Of a DNA stretch of 64,000 bases, positions 1-8,064 are shown piece by piece; within the stretch, counting starts at the first letter, position 1, and each line of letters starts with the position of its first letter. The DNA lies in NCBI RefSeq assembly GCF_000730425.1, contig NZ_CP008896.1:3286001-3350000 (forward strand). Reading direction: 5' to 3'. This DNA comes from Pseudomonas fluorescens (GTDB lineage: Bacteria; Pseudomonadota; Gammaproteobacteria; Pseudomonadales; Pseudomonadaceae). A model generated the notes under the pieces. That model worked only from the letters and a program-made list of their open reading frames with translations, made no database searches and had not been told where the DNA came from. The position numbers were made by a program, and so were the translations under genes.

Positions 1-39
1 GAAGACAGCTTTAGCTCACCTTGGCCTCTTAGGACTTCA

Positions 40-501
40 TCACCCTTTCTTCAGATCGCTTTCGGTGAACATGCTAGCGATGATACGGGCGTCAAGAAGA
101 GCGTGATGCGGAAGCGGAACCCCGTCACTTGTGGCATCCAGAGTGGTGCCGTCAGTGGGGTAATTCCGGACGTTCCTTGGCCATTTACCATCGTCATATG
201 CGAGTTCGCAGAAAAGCTCCCAGTCGTACTGTGGAGCGTCTGTGACAATCTCCAGAACTTCGTCGAACGAGGCTAGGAAATCGAGCAGTGCACTTCTTGC
301 CCCGATAGTAGGTTGTGCATTGCCACCGCCCCATAGCTGCGGAAGAACGATCTCTACGACGAAGTCGCTGCAATCTTCCTCTCGCCATGTGTCGACCAAT
401 TCCACGTAGAATTCGCGTCCATCCTCAGCTACCAGTGCGAGTGATATCAGCTTCGCTGTGGCTGAGAGCCGGGTAAACTCGCAATCAAGAAAGAGCCTCA
501 T
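40..501 (-). CDS. 3'-5' exoribonuclease-like protein (Rv2179c-like, RNase T fold)
   Basis: The 153-residue product opens with an LFLDCEFT motif at residues 3-10, matching the first DEDD exonuclease motif (D-x-E). A histidine-aspartate pair near the end (HHALLDAR, about 131-138) matches motif III of the DEDDh class. Length and layout fit the small Rv2179c-like exoribonucleases often carried by phages and islands, which trim single-stranded RNA 3' ends. The role here is inferred from the family. It faces a possible gene starting at 516, only 14 bases away, which leaves little room for two promoters. Confidence 0.7.
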   Translation of the reverse strand: MRLFLDCEFTRLSATAKLISLALVAEDGREFYVELVDTWREEDCSDFVVEIVLPQLWGGGNAQPTIGARSALLDFLASFDEVLEIVTDAPQYDWELFCELAYDDGKWPRNVRNYPTDGTTLDATSDGVPLPHHALLDARIIASMFTESDLKKG

Positions 502-515
502 GTTGGAACTCCGTT

Positions 516-881
516 ATGACTAGGGCTCGCCTGGATATGGCGCAGGAGGGTCAGTTATGGGAGATGGCCCTCGAGCATCTCGGCTCAGACGGACTCCTCC
601 AAGCGGTCATAGAAATGTGGAGCCGCGCCGGGTGCCCGTCCAGACCAGTCGTTGAGCATCTATCCCACGACAAGGTTAGCCAAGAAGTCTTGAATATACT
701 GAAAATTGCCCAGGAACGAGTCGGTGCCTTCGTACCGGGTCGAATTCGGGCTGCAGGCACAGTCACCTTATACGCTCGTCACGCCAGCAGCTTGGTTGAT
801 GGGCTCATCACATTGCTACCAAAGGCGCAGCTTTCGCGTGCCCTGCGAGGCTCATGTATTGAAATCGAACTGGGGATTTAA
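516..881 (+). CDS. Hypothetical protein, possibly not real
   Basis: This is an open frame of 121 codons, mostly alpha-helical in appearance (VVEHLSHDKVSQEVLNILKIAQERVG), with no motif I recognise. It has no clear ribosome binding site and starts 14 bases from the divergent exonuclease gene. It is the only long plus-strand frame that fills this gap, and its codon use is not absurd. It could be a genuine island gene or a chance frame. Confidence 0.35.
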   Translation: MTRARLDMAQEGQLWEMALEHLGSDGLLQAVIEMWSRAGCPSRPVVEHLSHDKVSQEVLNILKIAQERVGAFVPGRIRAAGTVTLYARHASSLVDGLITLLPKAQLSRALRGSCIEIELGI

Positions 882-967
882 CGTCCAAGCAGTTTCCCGA
901 TGGACGCCGGTCAGCAGCAATCCTTGTAGAATTTTACCAGTGAAGTGCCACCCCTTTGAGATGCTCT

Positions 968-1303
968 ATGAACTCTGAATTAACCGAAGAAGAAATGCGT
1001 CGTGCCCTTTTTGGTACGCCTCAGCCAAAGGAGCAAGTTTCTACTCCGCTAGTGCTGGAGCCTGTGCCAGAGATCGTTTTCACGAAGCCCGCAGAGGCTC
1101 CACTAGCCAAGAAGAAAGTGACGAAGGCGTTTACGCCCAGGCTGCGGGTCACGCTCCGGGTTGGGAACGAGTTTGAGGGGAAAATGACCGAGTTGATTCA
1201 CGAGGCTGATACGTTGAGCTCGTTGCTTGCGGAGCAGGAGGCCGTGAGGGCTGCAAGGAAGAAGTACAAATATGTTGAGGTCGTATCAGTCAGATCGATG
1301 TAG
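968..1303 (+). CDS. Hypothetical protein with proline-rich N-terminus and basic C-terminus
   Basis: The product is 111 residues from the ATG at 968. The frame is open from a TTG at 956, but the ATG is the likelier start, with a GAG eight bases upstream. An acidic first part (LTEEEMRRALFG) is followed by a proline/valine-rich linker and a basic, beta-prone segment (PRLRVTLRVGNEFEG), then an acidic helix. Similar small proteins occur on Pseudomonas islands and plasmids and are sometimes called stability or partitioning determinants; I cannot assign a function. It stands alone between the 516 frame and the acetyltransferase at 1421. Confidence 0.6.
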   Translation: MNSELTEEEMRRALFGTPQPKEQVSTPLVLEPVPEIVFTKPAEAPLAKKKVTKAFTPRLRVTLRVGNEFEGKMTELIHEADTLSSLLAEQEAVRAARKKYKYVEVVSVRSM

Positions 1304-1420
1304 AGGCCTAGCTGAACTACTCAGGCGAATGGTGGCGCTCATAACATCTTCACATTTCGACCATGTCCAAGGCTGATCTAAAAAGGGTAATGTTCAGCTT
1401 TCGAATCAGGGACGACTTGC

Positions 1421-1972
1421 ATGGCTTTGAAAATCCGTACGGCGACGGTAGCAGACGCTGTAGCCATCCAGCGCATTTACGCCCCCATCGTTTCGACAAC
1501 GGCCATCTCGTTCGAAGAGATTCCGCCAAGCGCTGAGGAAATCGCTCAGCGAATAGCGACAACGCTTTTGACATATCCCTACTTGGTGGCCGAAGAAGGT
1601 GGGGAGATCAAGGGCTATGCCTACGCAAGCCAGCATCGCGCTCGTCCGGCCTACCGATGGGCTGTGGACGTGACGGTGTATATAGCCGAGTCGGCTCGCC
1701 GGCAGGGCGTTGGCCGTGAACTCTATGAAACCTTGCTTCCGATTCTCGAAAAGCAGAGGTTTCGCGCAGCTTACGCCGGAATTGCGCAGCCCAATGAAGG
1801 AAGTGTCGGTCTGCACGAGTCGCTAGGATTCGTACACATTGGGACGTATCCAGAAGTGGGCTTCAAGCTTGGAAAATGGCACGACGTCGGTTACTGGAGG
1901 CTTGGGCTGTGTCAGGCAACCCCTCCGTTGGAACCCATTCTTTTCCCCAAGCTTGAGGTTGCATCGCAGTAG
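1421..1972 (+). CDS. GNAT N-acetyltransferase of the phosphinothricin/arsinothricin (PAT/ArsN1-like) family
   Basis: The 183-residue product has the N-terminus of the PAT/Bar family (IRTATVADAVAIQRIYAPIV, ending in the typical 'FEE' near residues 31-33). It has an acetyl-CoA-binding loop RRQGVG at 93-98 and a late aromatic segment (GKWHDVGYWRL). The family acetylates the amino group of glutamate analogues such as phosphinothricin, methionine sulfoximine or arsinothricin. Its position on the same island as an ars operon and an ArsN2-like gene makes an arsinothricin substrate (ArsN1) plausible, but sequence alone cannot separate these substrates. The start is an ATG after a weak purine stretch. 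Confidence 0.85.
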   Translation: MALKIRTATVADAVAIQRIYAPIVSTTAISFEEIPPSAEEIAQRIATTLLTYPYLVAEEGGEIKGYAYASQHRARPAYRWAVDVTVYIAESARRQGVGRELYETLLPILEKQRFRAAYAGIAQPNEGSVGLHESLGFVHIGTYPEVGFKLGKWHDVGYWRLGLCQATPPLEPILFPKLEVASQ

Positions 1973-2070
1973 GTTCACTCGCTGTGCGTTGTGACTATCA
2001 GACTTCGGCAGTGAGGTGGCCTTGCAGCTGCTTGAGCACAGCTCGGGCAACGGTCATCCTGTGGAAGTGA

Positions 2071-2253
2071 CTAACCTTGCGCTTTTTTCAGCCCTTTCAA
2101 TCGCACGTTCGCTCTTTGCACAGCTGCCATTTTTTCAGGCCGCTTCATGCGTTTCCACTTTCTAATGTCTTCCTTGCTGCGCCCGCAACTCACACAGAGA
2201 TCACCACTTAGCTGGCAAGTCGAGATACAGGGATTTTCGATTTCTTTAGCCAT
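2071..2253 (-). CDS. DUF1289 family small cysteine-rich protein
   Basis: The protein has 60 residues with four cysteines at 9, 13, 20 and 23 (NPCISTC, LCVSCGR), the invariant pattern of DUF1289, and a basic second half with a conserved tryptophan in the 'IRKWKRM' segment. The four cysteines probably bind a metal. Family function is not known to me. It lies two bases downstream of the 123-residue gene at 2256-2627 and is likely co-transcribed with it. Confidence 0.85.
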   Translation of the reverse strand: MAKEIENPCISTCQLSGDLCVSCGRSKEDIRKWKRMKRPEKMAAVQRANVRLKGLKKAQG

Positions 2254-2255
2254 TG

Positions 2256-2627
2256 TCAGTCCCCTTTAGTCGCGCCTGATTGAGCAAGGCGATTTTTCCA
2301 GTTGCCACCATGCGTGCGCTGGCACTCCTCCTCAGAGTCAAAGCAGACATAGCGGTCTGAAAGGTTCAGATCGATGTCGGCCTCGTTCAACGCGATAGAG
2401 GTCAACTCAACAATGCGCGCCTTCGCTATAGCCTGGGCGAGCTTCTTGTCAGCCAGTGTTTCGAACACCCAGACTACCTTGAGGGTTTCACTCAACGCAT
2501 TCAGGTCGGCGGTGTGAGTGAGCCACGTAAATCCTTCGATCTCCCCTTTTGCTGTTTCGCACGCTTCGGTGAGGGTAGTAATTAATCGACGTTCGATACG
2601 CGCAAGCTCACGTTTCCCTAGTGGCAT
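2256..2627 (-). CDS. Hypothetical protein, 123 residues
   Basis: This is a soluble, mostly alpha/beta protein with a tryptophan-containing core (IEGFTWLTHTADL, KVVWVFET). Similar proteins are found in many Pseudomonas genomes as conserved hypotheticals, sometimes labelled Fis-family regulator without good reason. I see no helix-turn-helix of that type. It is followed at once by the DUF1289 gene and preceded by 39 bases after the end of the cation efflux gene, so all may lie on one transcript starting at dmeR. Confidence 0.7.
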   Translation of the reverse strand: MPLGKRELARIERRLITTLTEACETAKGEIEGFTWLTHTADLNALSETLKVVWVFETLADKKLAQAIAKARIVELTSIALNEADIDLNLSDRYVCFDSEEECQRTHGGNWKNRLAQSGATKGD

Positions 2628-2666
2628 TAGGAGTTCCTATGAAGTCGAGGTTGGGGAGCCGGTGAA

Positions 2667-3587
2667 TCAAACTAATCGAAACTCGACCGTAAGGTGGCTG
2701 ACTTCGTGGACAGGCTTCAGTCGTTCACGAATGCTTTCAGCGTTCAAAGTGGATTCGCCGAGGACGCTGACAATAGCCGCATGCGCCTCTGGCCCGACCC
2801 GCCAGACATGCAGGTCTGTAATGGTTGCATCACCCGGCTTCTCAACCAGCTCGCGGATTTCATCTGCAACGTGCTCATCAGTTTGATCCAGCAGTACAGC
2901 CGAGGTGACGCCCATCAAACTCCATGCCCAACGCGCAATAACTATGGCACCCACAATGCCCATTACCGGATCCAGCCACACCCATCCGAGATACCGGCCA
3001 GCGAGCAGTGCTGCAATTGCCAGGACGGAGGTCAGAGCGTCCGCTATCACATGGACGTAAGCTGATTTCAGGTTGTTATCGCCGTGCCCATGATGATCAT
3101 GATCGTGCCCATGACTGTGACCGTGGCCAAGCAGAAGCGCGCTCACAATGTTTACGATCAAACCCACAATCGCAATGAGCGTAGCGGTTCCGAATTGAAC
3201 CTCCGTCGGCTGCAAAAGACGCATGACCGACTCTACGGCGATTACCAAGGACACCATGCCGAGAATGAGCGCCGATGCAAATCCACCCAGGTCTCCAACC
3301 TTGCCCGTACCGAAGCTATAACGACTGCTGGAGGCGTGGCGTTTTGCGTAACTGTACGCAACTGCAGCGATGCCCAAAGCGCCTGCATGGGTTGCCATGT
3401 GAAAGCCGTCGGCGAGTAGAGCCATCGAGCCAGTGATATAGCCGGCGACGATTTCGCCGACCATCATCACCACCGTTAGCGCCACAACCCAAAGGGTACG
3501 TTTGGCATTTTCTTCGTGTGCTGACCCGAGGAACACATGGTCATGTACGTGATTAATTTCGATGTTGTGGCTGCTGCTCATGAGCAT
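2667..3587 (-). CDS. dmeF: Cation diffusion facilitator, DmeF-like Co(II)/Ni(II) efflux transporter
   Basis: This inner-membrane divalent-cation/proton antiporter of the CDF family has six predicted membrane segments. The metal-site motif HxxxD appears as LADGFHMATH in TM2 and VIADALTSVLA in TM5. A long histidine-rich loop (GHGHSHGHDHDHHGHG) lies between TM4 and TM5, and a cytoplasmic C-terminal domain follows (ITDLHVWRVGPEAH). The frame runs open to 3662, but the ATG at 3587 (or 3581), 13 bases past the stop of the upstream regulator and preceded by TAGGT, is the probable start. Pairing with an RcnR/FrmR-family sensor is the usual dmeRF arrangement. Zinc as substrate cannot be excluded. Confidence 0.9.
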   Translation of the reverse strand: MLMSSSHNIEINHVHDHVFLGSAHEENAKRTLWVVALTVVMMVGEIVAGYITGSMALLADGFHMATHAGALGIAAVAYSYAKRHASSSRYSFGTGKVGDLGGFASALILGMVSLVIAVESVMRLLQPTEVQFGTATLIAIVGLIVNIVSALLLGHGHSHGHDHDHHGHGDNNLKSAYVHVIADALTSVLAIAALLAGRYLGWVWLDPVMGIVGAIVIARWAWSLMGVTSAVLLDQTDEHVADEIRELVEKPGDATITDLHVWRVGPEAHAAIVSVLGESTLNAESIRERLKPVHEVSHLTVEFRLV

Positions 3588-3600
3588 GTACCTAGATTTT

Positions 3601-3876
3601 TCACTTGGAATAGCGGCGAATGGCTTCAAGAAGCTCTTCGACACCCTTGTTGCGCTCTTCATCGCTAAGCGTTGGGCTCGCTACATGCTCTCTGGCGTGA
3701 TCCTCAATAATTTCGTCCATCAATCCGTTGATAGCTCCACGTGTGGCAGCTACGAGATGCAATGTTTTCGCGCAATCGGCATCCGATTCCAGTGCACGCT
3801 CAACGGCTTGGATTTGCCCCGCGATGCGTTTCACGCGCTTGAGAAGATCGTCTTTGTTTGAAGCTATATGGCCCAT
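3601..3876 (-). CDS. dmeR: RcnR/FrmR-family metal-sensing repressor (DmeR-like)
   Basis: The 91-residue all-helical product starts from the ATG at 3876, preceded by an AGGGGG-type ribosome site; an open extension to 3960 is not needed. The DUF156 signature is clear: a start-proximal histidine, KRVKRIAGQIQAVERAL, then DCAKTLHLVAATRGAINGLM and ARxH near the end. The family binds Ni, Co, Cu or aldehyde through a W/X-Y-Z fingerprint; here His2, Cys and His are present, as in the RcnR/DmeR group. It probably represses itself and dmeF through the inverted repeat at 3910-3934. Confidence 0.88.
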   Translation of the reverse strand: MGHIASNKDDLLKRVKRIAGQIQAVERALESDADCAKTLHLVAATRGAINGLMDEIIEDHAREHVASPTLSDEERNKGVEELLEAIRRYSK

Positions 3877-3909
3877 GGGAGAACCCCCTTTGACTGTGCA
3901 TACGCGCAT

Positions 3910-3934
3910 CATAGGTATACCCCCTATACCTATG
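3910..3934. promoter_or_regulatory. Operator for the RcnR/DmeR-type repressor
   Basis: Perfect 10-bp inverted arms CATAGGTATA (3910-3919) and TATACCTATG (3925-3934) flank the spacer CCCCC. A G/C tract framed by AT-rich inverted arms is the known architecture of RcnR/CsoR-family operators. It lies 33 bases upstream of the dmeR start codon, in the promoter region. Assignment to dmeR is inferred from position. Confidence 0.8.
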
Positions 3935-4160
3935 TAAGCGCCGTTTGACGGAAAGCTCATAAACAGCTATTTGCCGAAACTGGCTTCAGATAGGAGGAAG
4001 GGCGAAACAGGATGATCAGGACTCTGCTATTGGCCGCTCTTTGCTATGATGTTGACAAAGCGAGCAGGTCAAACGAGATGCAATTGCTGGTTAGGTCGAA
4101 TGCAGACGGTGGCCAAGTGGAGTGCGAATGGGACTCCAAGGCCACGTACTTCGGGTGGGA
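3935..4160. other. Intergenic region between dmeR promoter and end of the ars operon
   Basis: About 226 bases with no convincing gene. A 73-codon plus-strand frame from 4012 lacks conserved features. The stretch presumably holds the dmeR promoter region and the end of the arsenic transcript; I see no strong terminator hairpin. Confidence 0.5.
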
Positions 4161-4583
4161 TCAAACCCTGTTGCCATTCTCATCAATGACGACTTGTCCG
4201 TCTTCCTTGACGAAACTGCCGCTCTGCTCCTGAGGCAGAAGGTCGAGAACGGCCTCTGACGGGCGACACAAGCGTGTGCCCAACGGCGTCACGACGATGG
4301 GGCGATTGATCAGGATAGGATGAGCCATCATGGCATCGATGAGCTGCTCGTCAGTCAGCGATGCATCGCCCAATCCCAGCTCCTCGTACGGAGTGCCTTT
4401 GATACGCAAAAGAGCCTGCACTCCGATACCCATATCCCCAATGAGTCTGACAAGTGTGGTGCGATCAGGCGGGGTCTTCAGATACTCGATAACCGTCGGT
4501 TCTTCCCCGCTGTTACGGATCAACTCCAAGGTGTTGCGAGAGGTGCCGCATTCGGGGTTGTGGTAGATCGTGATCTGGCTCAT
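4161..4583 (-). CDS. arsC: Arsenate reductase, glutaredoxin-dependent (ArsC1/YffB fold)
   Basis: The 140-residue cytoplasmic enzyme reduces As(V) to As(III) using glutathione and glutaredoxin. The catalytic cysteine is Cys12 in HNPECGTSRN. The arginine triad is represented by the conserved RPIVVTPLGTRLCRP segment around 93-108. Length matches the plasmid R773 ArsC family (about 140). It is the last gene of the ars operon, 20 bases after arsH. It coexists with two reductases of an unrelated fold in the same operon. Confidence 0.93.
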   Translation of the reverse strand: MSQITIYHNPECGTSRNTLELIRNSGEEPTVIEYLKTPPDRTTLVRLIGDMGIGVQALLRIKGTPYEELGLGDASLTDEQLIDAMMAHPILINRPIVVTPLGTRLCRPSEAVLDLLPQEQSGSFVKEDGQVVIDENGNRV

Positions 4584-4603
4584 ATCGCTTCCTCGTACTG
4601 ACG

Positions 4604-5317
4604 TTAGATGGAGCGCTGGTTGACGCGTTTGGAAAGCTCTTCGGCGGACTCTTTACGCTCGGAGTACCGATCAACCAAATAATCCTGGCGATCCCGCAAC
4701 AGTAGGGTGAACTTCATCAGCTCTTCCATCACGTCCACGAGACGGTCGTAGTACGAGGACGGCTTCATACGACCTGCCTCGTCGAACTCGGTAAATGCCT
4801 TGGCAACCGAAGATTGGTTTGGGATGGTGAACATCCGCATCCATCGGCCCAGTACGCGCAGCTGATTAACCACGTTGAAAGATTGAGAGCCACCGCAGAC
4901 CTGCATCACTGCAAGGGTCTTTCCTTGCGTAGGTCGTACAGCACCTATCGCCAGCGGAACCCAGTCAATTTGGGCTTTGAATACTGCACTCATAGAACCG
5001 TGACGCTCAGGGGAGCACCACACCTGCCCCTCAGACCATTGCATCAGCTCGCGCAGCTCAGCGACCTTGGGATGTGTATCGGCAGCGTCATCCGGAAGCG
5101 GCAGACCCGATGGGTCAAAGATCTTGGTTTCAGCGCCAAACTCATTCAGCAGGCGTGCCGCCTCTTGCGTGACTAACCGGCTGAATGAGCGCTCTCGCGT
5201 TGATCCATACAGCAGAAGAATGCGAGGTTTATGGAGCGAAGGCGTGCGAGGCGACAGTTGCTCCAGCGACGGAATGTCGATCAGGTCGGCGTGTACGTTC
5301 GGCAATGTGTCTTGCAT
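4604..5317 (-). CDS. arsH: ArsH, NADPH-dependent FMN reductase / organoarsenical oxidase
   Basis: The 237-residue flavodoxin-like protein has the FMN-phosphate loop [12 protein letters not shown] at about 34-45 and the ArsH-type segment [22 protein letters not shown], continuing to [17 protein letters not shown]. ArsH oxidises trivalent organoarsenicals and has quinone/azo reductase activity; it is soluble. It lies between arsC (LMW type) and arsC (glutaredoxin type), in the order usual for Pseudomonas arsRBCH operons. Confidence 0.95.
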   Translation of the reverse strand: MQDTLPNVHADLIDIPSLEQLSPRTPSLHKPRILLLYGSTRERSFSRLVTQEAARLLNEFGAETKIFDPSGLPLPDDAADTHPKVAELRELMQWSEGQVWCSPERHGSMSAVFKAQIDWVPLAIGAVRPTQGKTLAVMQVCGGSQSFNVVNQLRVLGRWMRMFTIPNQSSVAKAFTEFDEAGRMKPSSYYDRLVDVMEELMKFTLLLRDRQDYLVDRYSERKESAEELSKRVNQRSI

Positions 5318-5364
5318 ATAAACTCCTACGGCGGCGCCTGGTTGGGTGCCGCCTCGGTTGATCT

Positions 5365-5835
5365 TTAAAGCGAACCGATGCGGTTCAGTTCAGCTTTCAA
5401 CTGTTCAGCGCTGATGGTCTTCAGTGGCAGCGCAAGAAATGCGCTCACGCGCTCGTGAATTTTGGCGAGTGTGGTTTCAAAAGCTGCGGTGATCTCGGCT
5501 TCCGAACCGCTAGCGTCAGACGGGTCGGCCAGACCCCAATGCGCCTTCAAAGCTGGCCCAAAGAAGATTGGGCATGCCTCACCCGCTGCCCGGTCACAGA
5601 CAGTGATCACGATGTCTGGAGGTGAGCCTTCAAAAGCATCCGAAGCCTTGCTGCTCAAGCCCGCCGTAGAGATACCCGCCGCCTCCAGCGTTTGCAATGC
5701 CCGTTGATTCACCCGGCCACTGGGAAAGCTTCCTGAGCTGACGGCTTCTACACCCTCGGGCGCCAAGTGGTTGAAAAGCGCTTCGGACAGAATGCTGCGG
5801 CAGCTGTTGTGGGTGCACATGAACAAGACTTTCAT
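5365..5835 (-). CDS. arsC: Arsenate reductase, low-molecular-weight phosphatase fold
   Basis: The 156-residue enzyme has the phosphate-loop CX5R as CTHNSCR at 7-13. Further cysteines in [11 protein letters not shown] probably form the relay disulphide of thioredoxin-coupled ArsC. The conserved DPSDASG segment carries the general-acid aspartate. It reduces arsenate for export by ArsB. It starts 16 bases after the arsB stop and precedes arsH. Confidence 0.92.
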   Translation of the reverse strand: MKVLFMCTHNSCRSILSEALFNHLAPEGVEAVSSGSFPSGRVNQRALQTLEAAGISTAGLSSKASDAFEGSPPDIVITVCDRAAGEACPIFFGPALKAHWGLADPSDASGSEAEITAAFETTLAKIHERVSAFLALPLKTISAEQLKAELNRIGSL

Positions 5836-5851
5836 CAGACGATTCCTTGAT

Positions 5852-7135
5852 TCAAAAACTGAGGCGCAGTGCCAGGGCGGACAATGTGGCGACGAGGATG
5901 GGCACGGTCAGCACGATCCCGGTCTTGAAGTAGTAACCCCAGCTGATCGTTATATTTTTCCGGGCGAGCACGTGCAGCCACAACAGAGTTGCCAAGCTCC
6001 CAATTGGGGTGATCTTCGGGCCCAGGTCGCAGCCGATGATGTTGGCGTAAACCATCGCTTGCTGGACAACACCATCGACTTCGGCGGCATGAATGGATAA
6101 GGCGCCTACCAAAACGGTGGGCATGTTGTTCATGATCGAAGACAGCAACGCTGTTAGCAGCCCTGTACCAAGGGACGCGCCCCAAACGCCATAACCGGCG
6201 AACACGTTCAGGATCTGCGCGATGTGGTCGGTCAGGCCGGCGTTCTTCAGGCCATAAACAACCAGGTACATACCCAAAGAAAAAATCACCACCTGCCATG
6301 GCGCCTCTTTGAGCACCTTGCTTGTGTTGATGGCGTGACCACGAGCCGCGATGACGTAAAGAATGAATGCACAGACCGCTGCAATGGCGCTGATTGGCAC
6401 CCCCAATGGCTCAATGACAAAGAAGCCGATCAGCAGTAGTGCCAGCACCCACCAACCGGCTACAAAAGTGGCCCGGTCGTGGATTGCCTCGTCCGGATTG
6501 TCCAGTTGGTTGAGGTCATAGGTCTTTGGTAAATCTTTGCGGAAAAACCACAGCAGCATGGCTAACGTCGCCGCCACGCTGACGATGTTTACCGGCACCA
6601 TGATCGAAGCATATTCGTTGAAGCCGATATCGAAGTAGTCGGCAGAAACGATGTTGACCAGGTTGGAAACCACCAGCGGTAAGCTCGCCGTATCGGCGAT
6701 AAAACCGGCTGCCATAACGAATGCCAACGTAGCAGCAGGAGAAAAACGCAGCGCCAGCAACATCGCGATCACAATGGGTGTGAGGATCAATGCTGCTCCG
6801 TCATTGGCGAACAGGGCCGACACCGCTGCGCCCAGCAGGACGATAAATGCGAACAGCTTGCGGGTGCTCCCGCCTCCCCATCGGGCGACATGCAGCGCAG
6901 CCCATTTGAAGAAGCCTGCCTCATCAAGCAACAGACTAATAATAATGACCGCGATGAACGTTCCGGTAGCGTTCCAGACTATGCGCCAAACCTCCGGTAT
7001 GTCGGCAAGGGTAACGACACCTGCCAGCAACGCCACGATGGCACCGAACATCGCACTCCAGCCCACCCCCAGCCCCTTGGGCTGCCAGATGACAAGGACG
7101 ATGGTGGCGATAAAGATCAATACGGCAATCAGCAT
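5852..7135 (-). CDS. arsB: ArsB arsenite efflux membrane protein
   Basis: The 427-residue product is almost entirely hydrophobic with about 12 membrane segments, the size and topology of the ArsB antiporter family. Typical stretches are the N-terminal [30 protein letters not shown] and [15 protein letters not shown]; the conserved NDG and NNMP loops belong to the ion transporter superfamily. It exports As(OH)3/Sb(OH)3 from the cytoplasm using the proton gradient. It lies 24 bases after arsR. Confidence 0.95.
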   Translation of the reverse strand: MLIAVLIFIATIVLVIWQPKGLGVGWSAMFGAIVALLAGVVTLADIPEVWRIVWNATGTFIAVIIISLLLDEAGFFKWAALHVARWGGGSTRKLFAFIVLLGAAVSALFANDGAALILTPIVIAMLLALRFSPAATLAFVMAAGFIADTASLPLVVSNLVNIVSADYFDIGFNEYASIMVPVNIVSVAATLAMLLWFFRKDLPKTYDLNQLDNPDEAIHDRATFVAGWWVLALLLIGFFVIEPLGVPISAIAAVCAFILYVIAARGHAINTSKVLKEAPWQVVIFSLGMYLVVYGLKNAGLTDHIAQILNVFAGYGVWGASLGTGLLTALLSSIMNNMPTVLVGALSIHAAEVDGVVQQAMVYANIIGCDLGPKITPIGSLATLLWLHVLARKNITISWGYYFKTGIVLTVPILVATLSALALRLSF

Positions 7136-7159
7136 TTCATTAATCCGGTTGGGCGTGAA

Positions 7160-7516
7160 TCAGCTACACACGGCTTGGTTGATCGGACGGTCGTTCATGC
7201 CGCAGAGGCGCTTAGCCTCGGTTTCCAGCCATTGCTGATTGGCGTCTACCACTTCCTTCAAAACTGCAGTCACCCACGCGGGCAAATCAGGATTCAGTCG
7301 GTAGTACACCCATTGGCCTTGGCGACGATCCAACAACAAACCGGCAGAGCGCAGCAGCGCCAAATGACGAGAAATCTTCGGCTGACTCAGGTCGAGTGCT
7401 GCCGTTAGCTCGCATACACACAGCTCACCTTCACTCACGACAAGCAGCGAAATTTTTGCTCGGGTGTCATCCGCCAGGCACTTGAATAAGGTGGTGGGGT
7501 TCAAGGGTTCTGTCAT
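7160..7516 (-). CDS. arsR: ArsR-family arsenite-responsive repressor
   Basis: The 118-residue winged-helix protein has the As(III)-binding motif ELCVCEL with cysteines at 33 and 35, the recognition helix SQPKISRHLALLR, and a beta-wing RRQGQWVYYRL. Arsenite binding releases it from DNA. Unusually, it is the second gene of its operon: its ATGA overlaps the stop of the arsC at 7513. Its operator is probably in the 7960-7992 region upstream of that arsC. Confidence 0.95.
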   Translation of the reverse strand: MTEPLNPTTLFKCLADDTRAKISLLVVSEGELCVCELTAALDLSQPKISRHLALLRSAGLLLDRRQGQWVYYRLNPDLPAWVTAVLKEVVDANQQWLETEAKRLCGMNDRPINQAVCS

Positions 7517-7935
7517 AGATCCTCCAGGTGTTTGGTCTTGACCAAAACGAAGAGCTTGATGCGCTCGTGGATGTCGTGGAGCGAGTGGCGAAATGCGCCA
7601 GGATCATCGCTAGTTACTGGGTCAGGAAAATCCCATGCAATGACTTCACCTGCGCCGGGCATTGGTAGGCACTCGCTTGCGGATTTATCACAAAGAGTGA
7701 TTACGTAATCGAATCGATCAGCTTGAAATTCGCTGAGGGACTTGCTGCGCAGGCCCGTTGCGTCTACTCCAACTGCCTCCAATGCCTGAGTCGTGCGCGG
7801 ATCAACCTCAGACGGTTCAGATCCTGCGCTGAAGGCCTCGAAGCGCGGGTCGGTGTGCCGCAGCAAAGCCTCTGCAAGCAGGGAGCGGGCTGAGTTGGCA
7901 GCGCACACGAAAAGCACTTTGATAGCAGGGCTCAT
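7513..7935 (-). CDS. arsC: Arsenate reductase/LMW phosphatase-like protein, first gene of ars operon
   Basis: The 140-residue product from the ATG at 7935 has the CX5R loop CAANSAR at 11-17, then TLCDKSASECLP and WDFPDP with the catalytic aspartate. It belongs to the LMW phosphatase/ArsC fold and differs clearly from the paralogue at 5365. The frame extends upstream to 8052 but that part reads through the promoter. Its stop overlaps the arsR start by four bases, so the two are translationally coupled. It may be arsenate reductase or a paralogue with another arsenic role. Confidence 0.88.
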   Translation of the reverse strand: MSPAIKVLFVCAANSARSLLAEALLRHTDPRFEAFSAGSEPSEVDPRTTQALEAVGVDATGLRSKSLSEFQADRFDYVITLCDKSASECLPMPGAGEVIAWDFPDPVTSDDPGAFRHSLHDIHERIKLFVLVKTKHLEDL

Positions 7936-7961
7936 GGTTAAACTCGATGCATATGGAAAAT

Positions 7962-7992
7962 CGAATATACGCTTTGGCGAATATTTGGTAAA
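7962..7992 (-). promoter_or_regulatory. Promoter of the ars operon with two candidate ArsR half-sites
   Basis: On the minus strand a TTTACC -35 (7987-7992) and TATATT -10 (7964-7969) are separated by exactly 17 bases. The heptamer CGAAT-AT occurs twice on the plus strand, at 7962-7968 and 7978-7984, in direct orientation 16 bases apart. It covers the -10 and the spacer, a good position for ArsR repression. Operator identity is inferred. Confidence 0.6.
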
Positions 7993-8003
7993 GCGAGTAT
8001 GAT
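7974..8003 (+). promoter_or_regulatory. Promoter of the arsN2-like gene, overlapping the ars operon promoter
   Basis: A sigma-70-like TTGGCG (7974-7979) and TATGAT (7998-8003) are separated by 18 bases on the plus strand. They interleave with the oppositely directed ars promoter and one of the CGAATAT repeats. Both directions could thus be controlled by the same ArsR. Confidence 0.55.
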
Positions 8004-8064
8004 GGCTGCTGCTTCGGCTTGAGCCGTGACAGTTCCTACAAAGCGGCACCAAGGAGATAAGGGG

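Noticed and set aside
4012..4233. A 73-codon plus-strand frame near AGGAGGAA
   Set aside because: The ribosome-site-like purines are too far (over 15 bases) and the product has no conserved features; it also runs into arsC.
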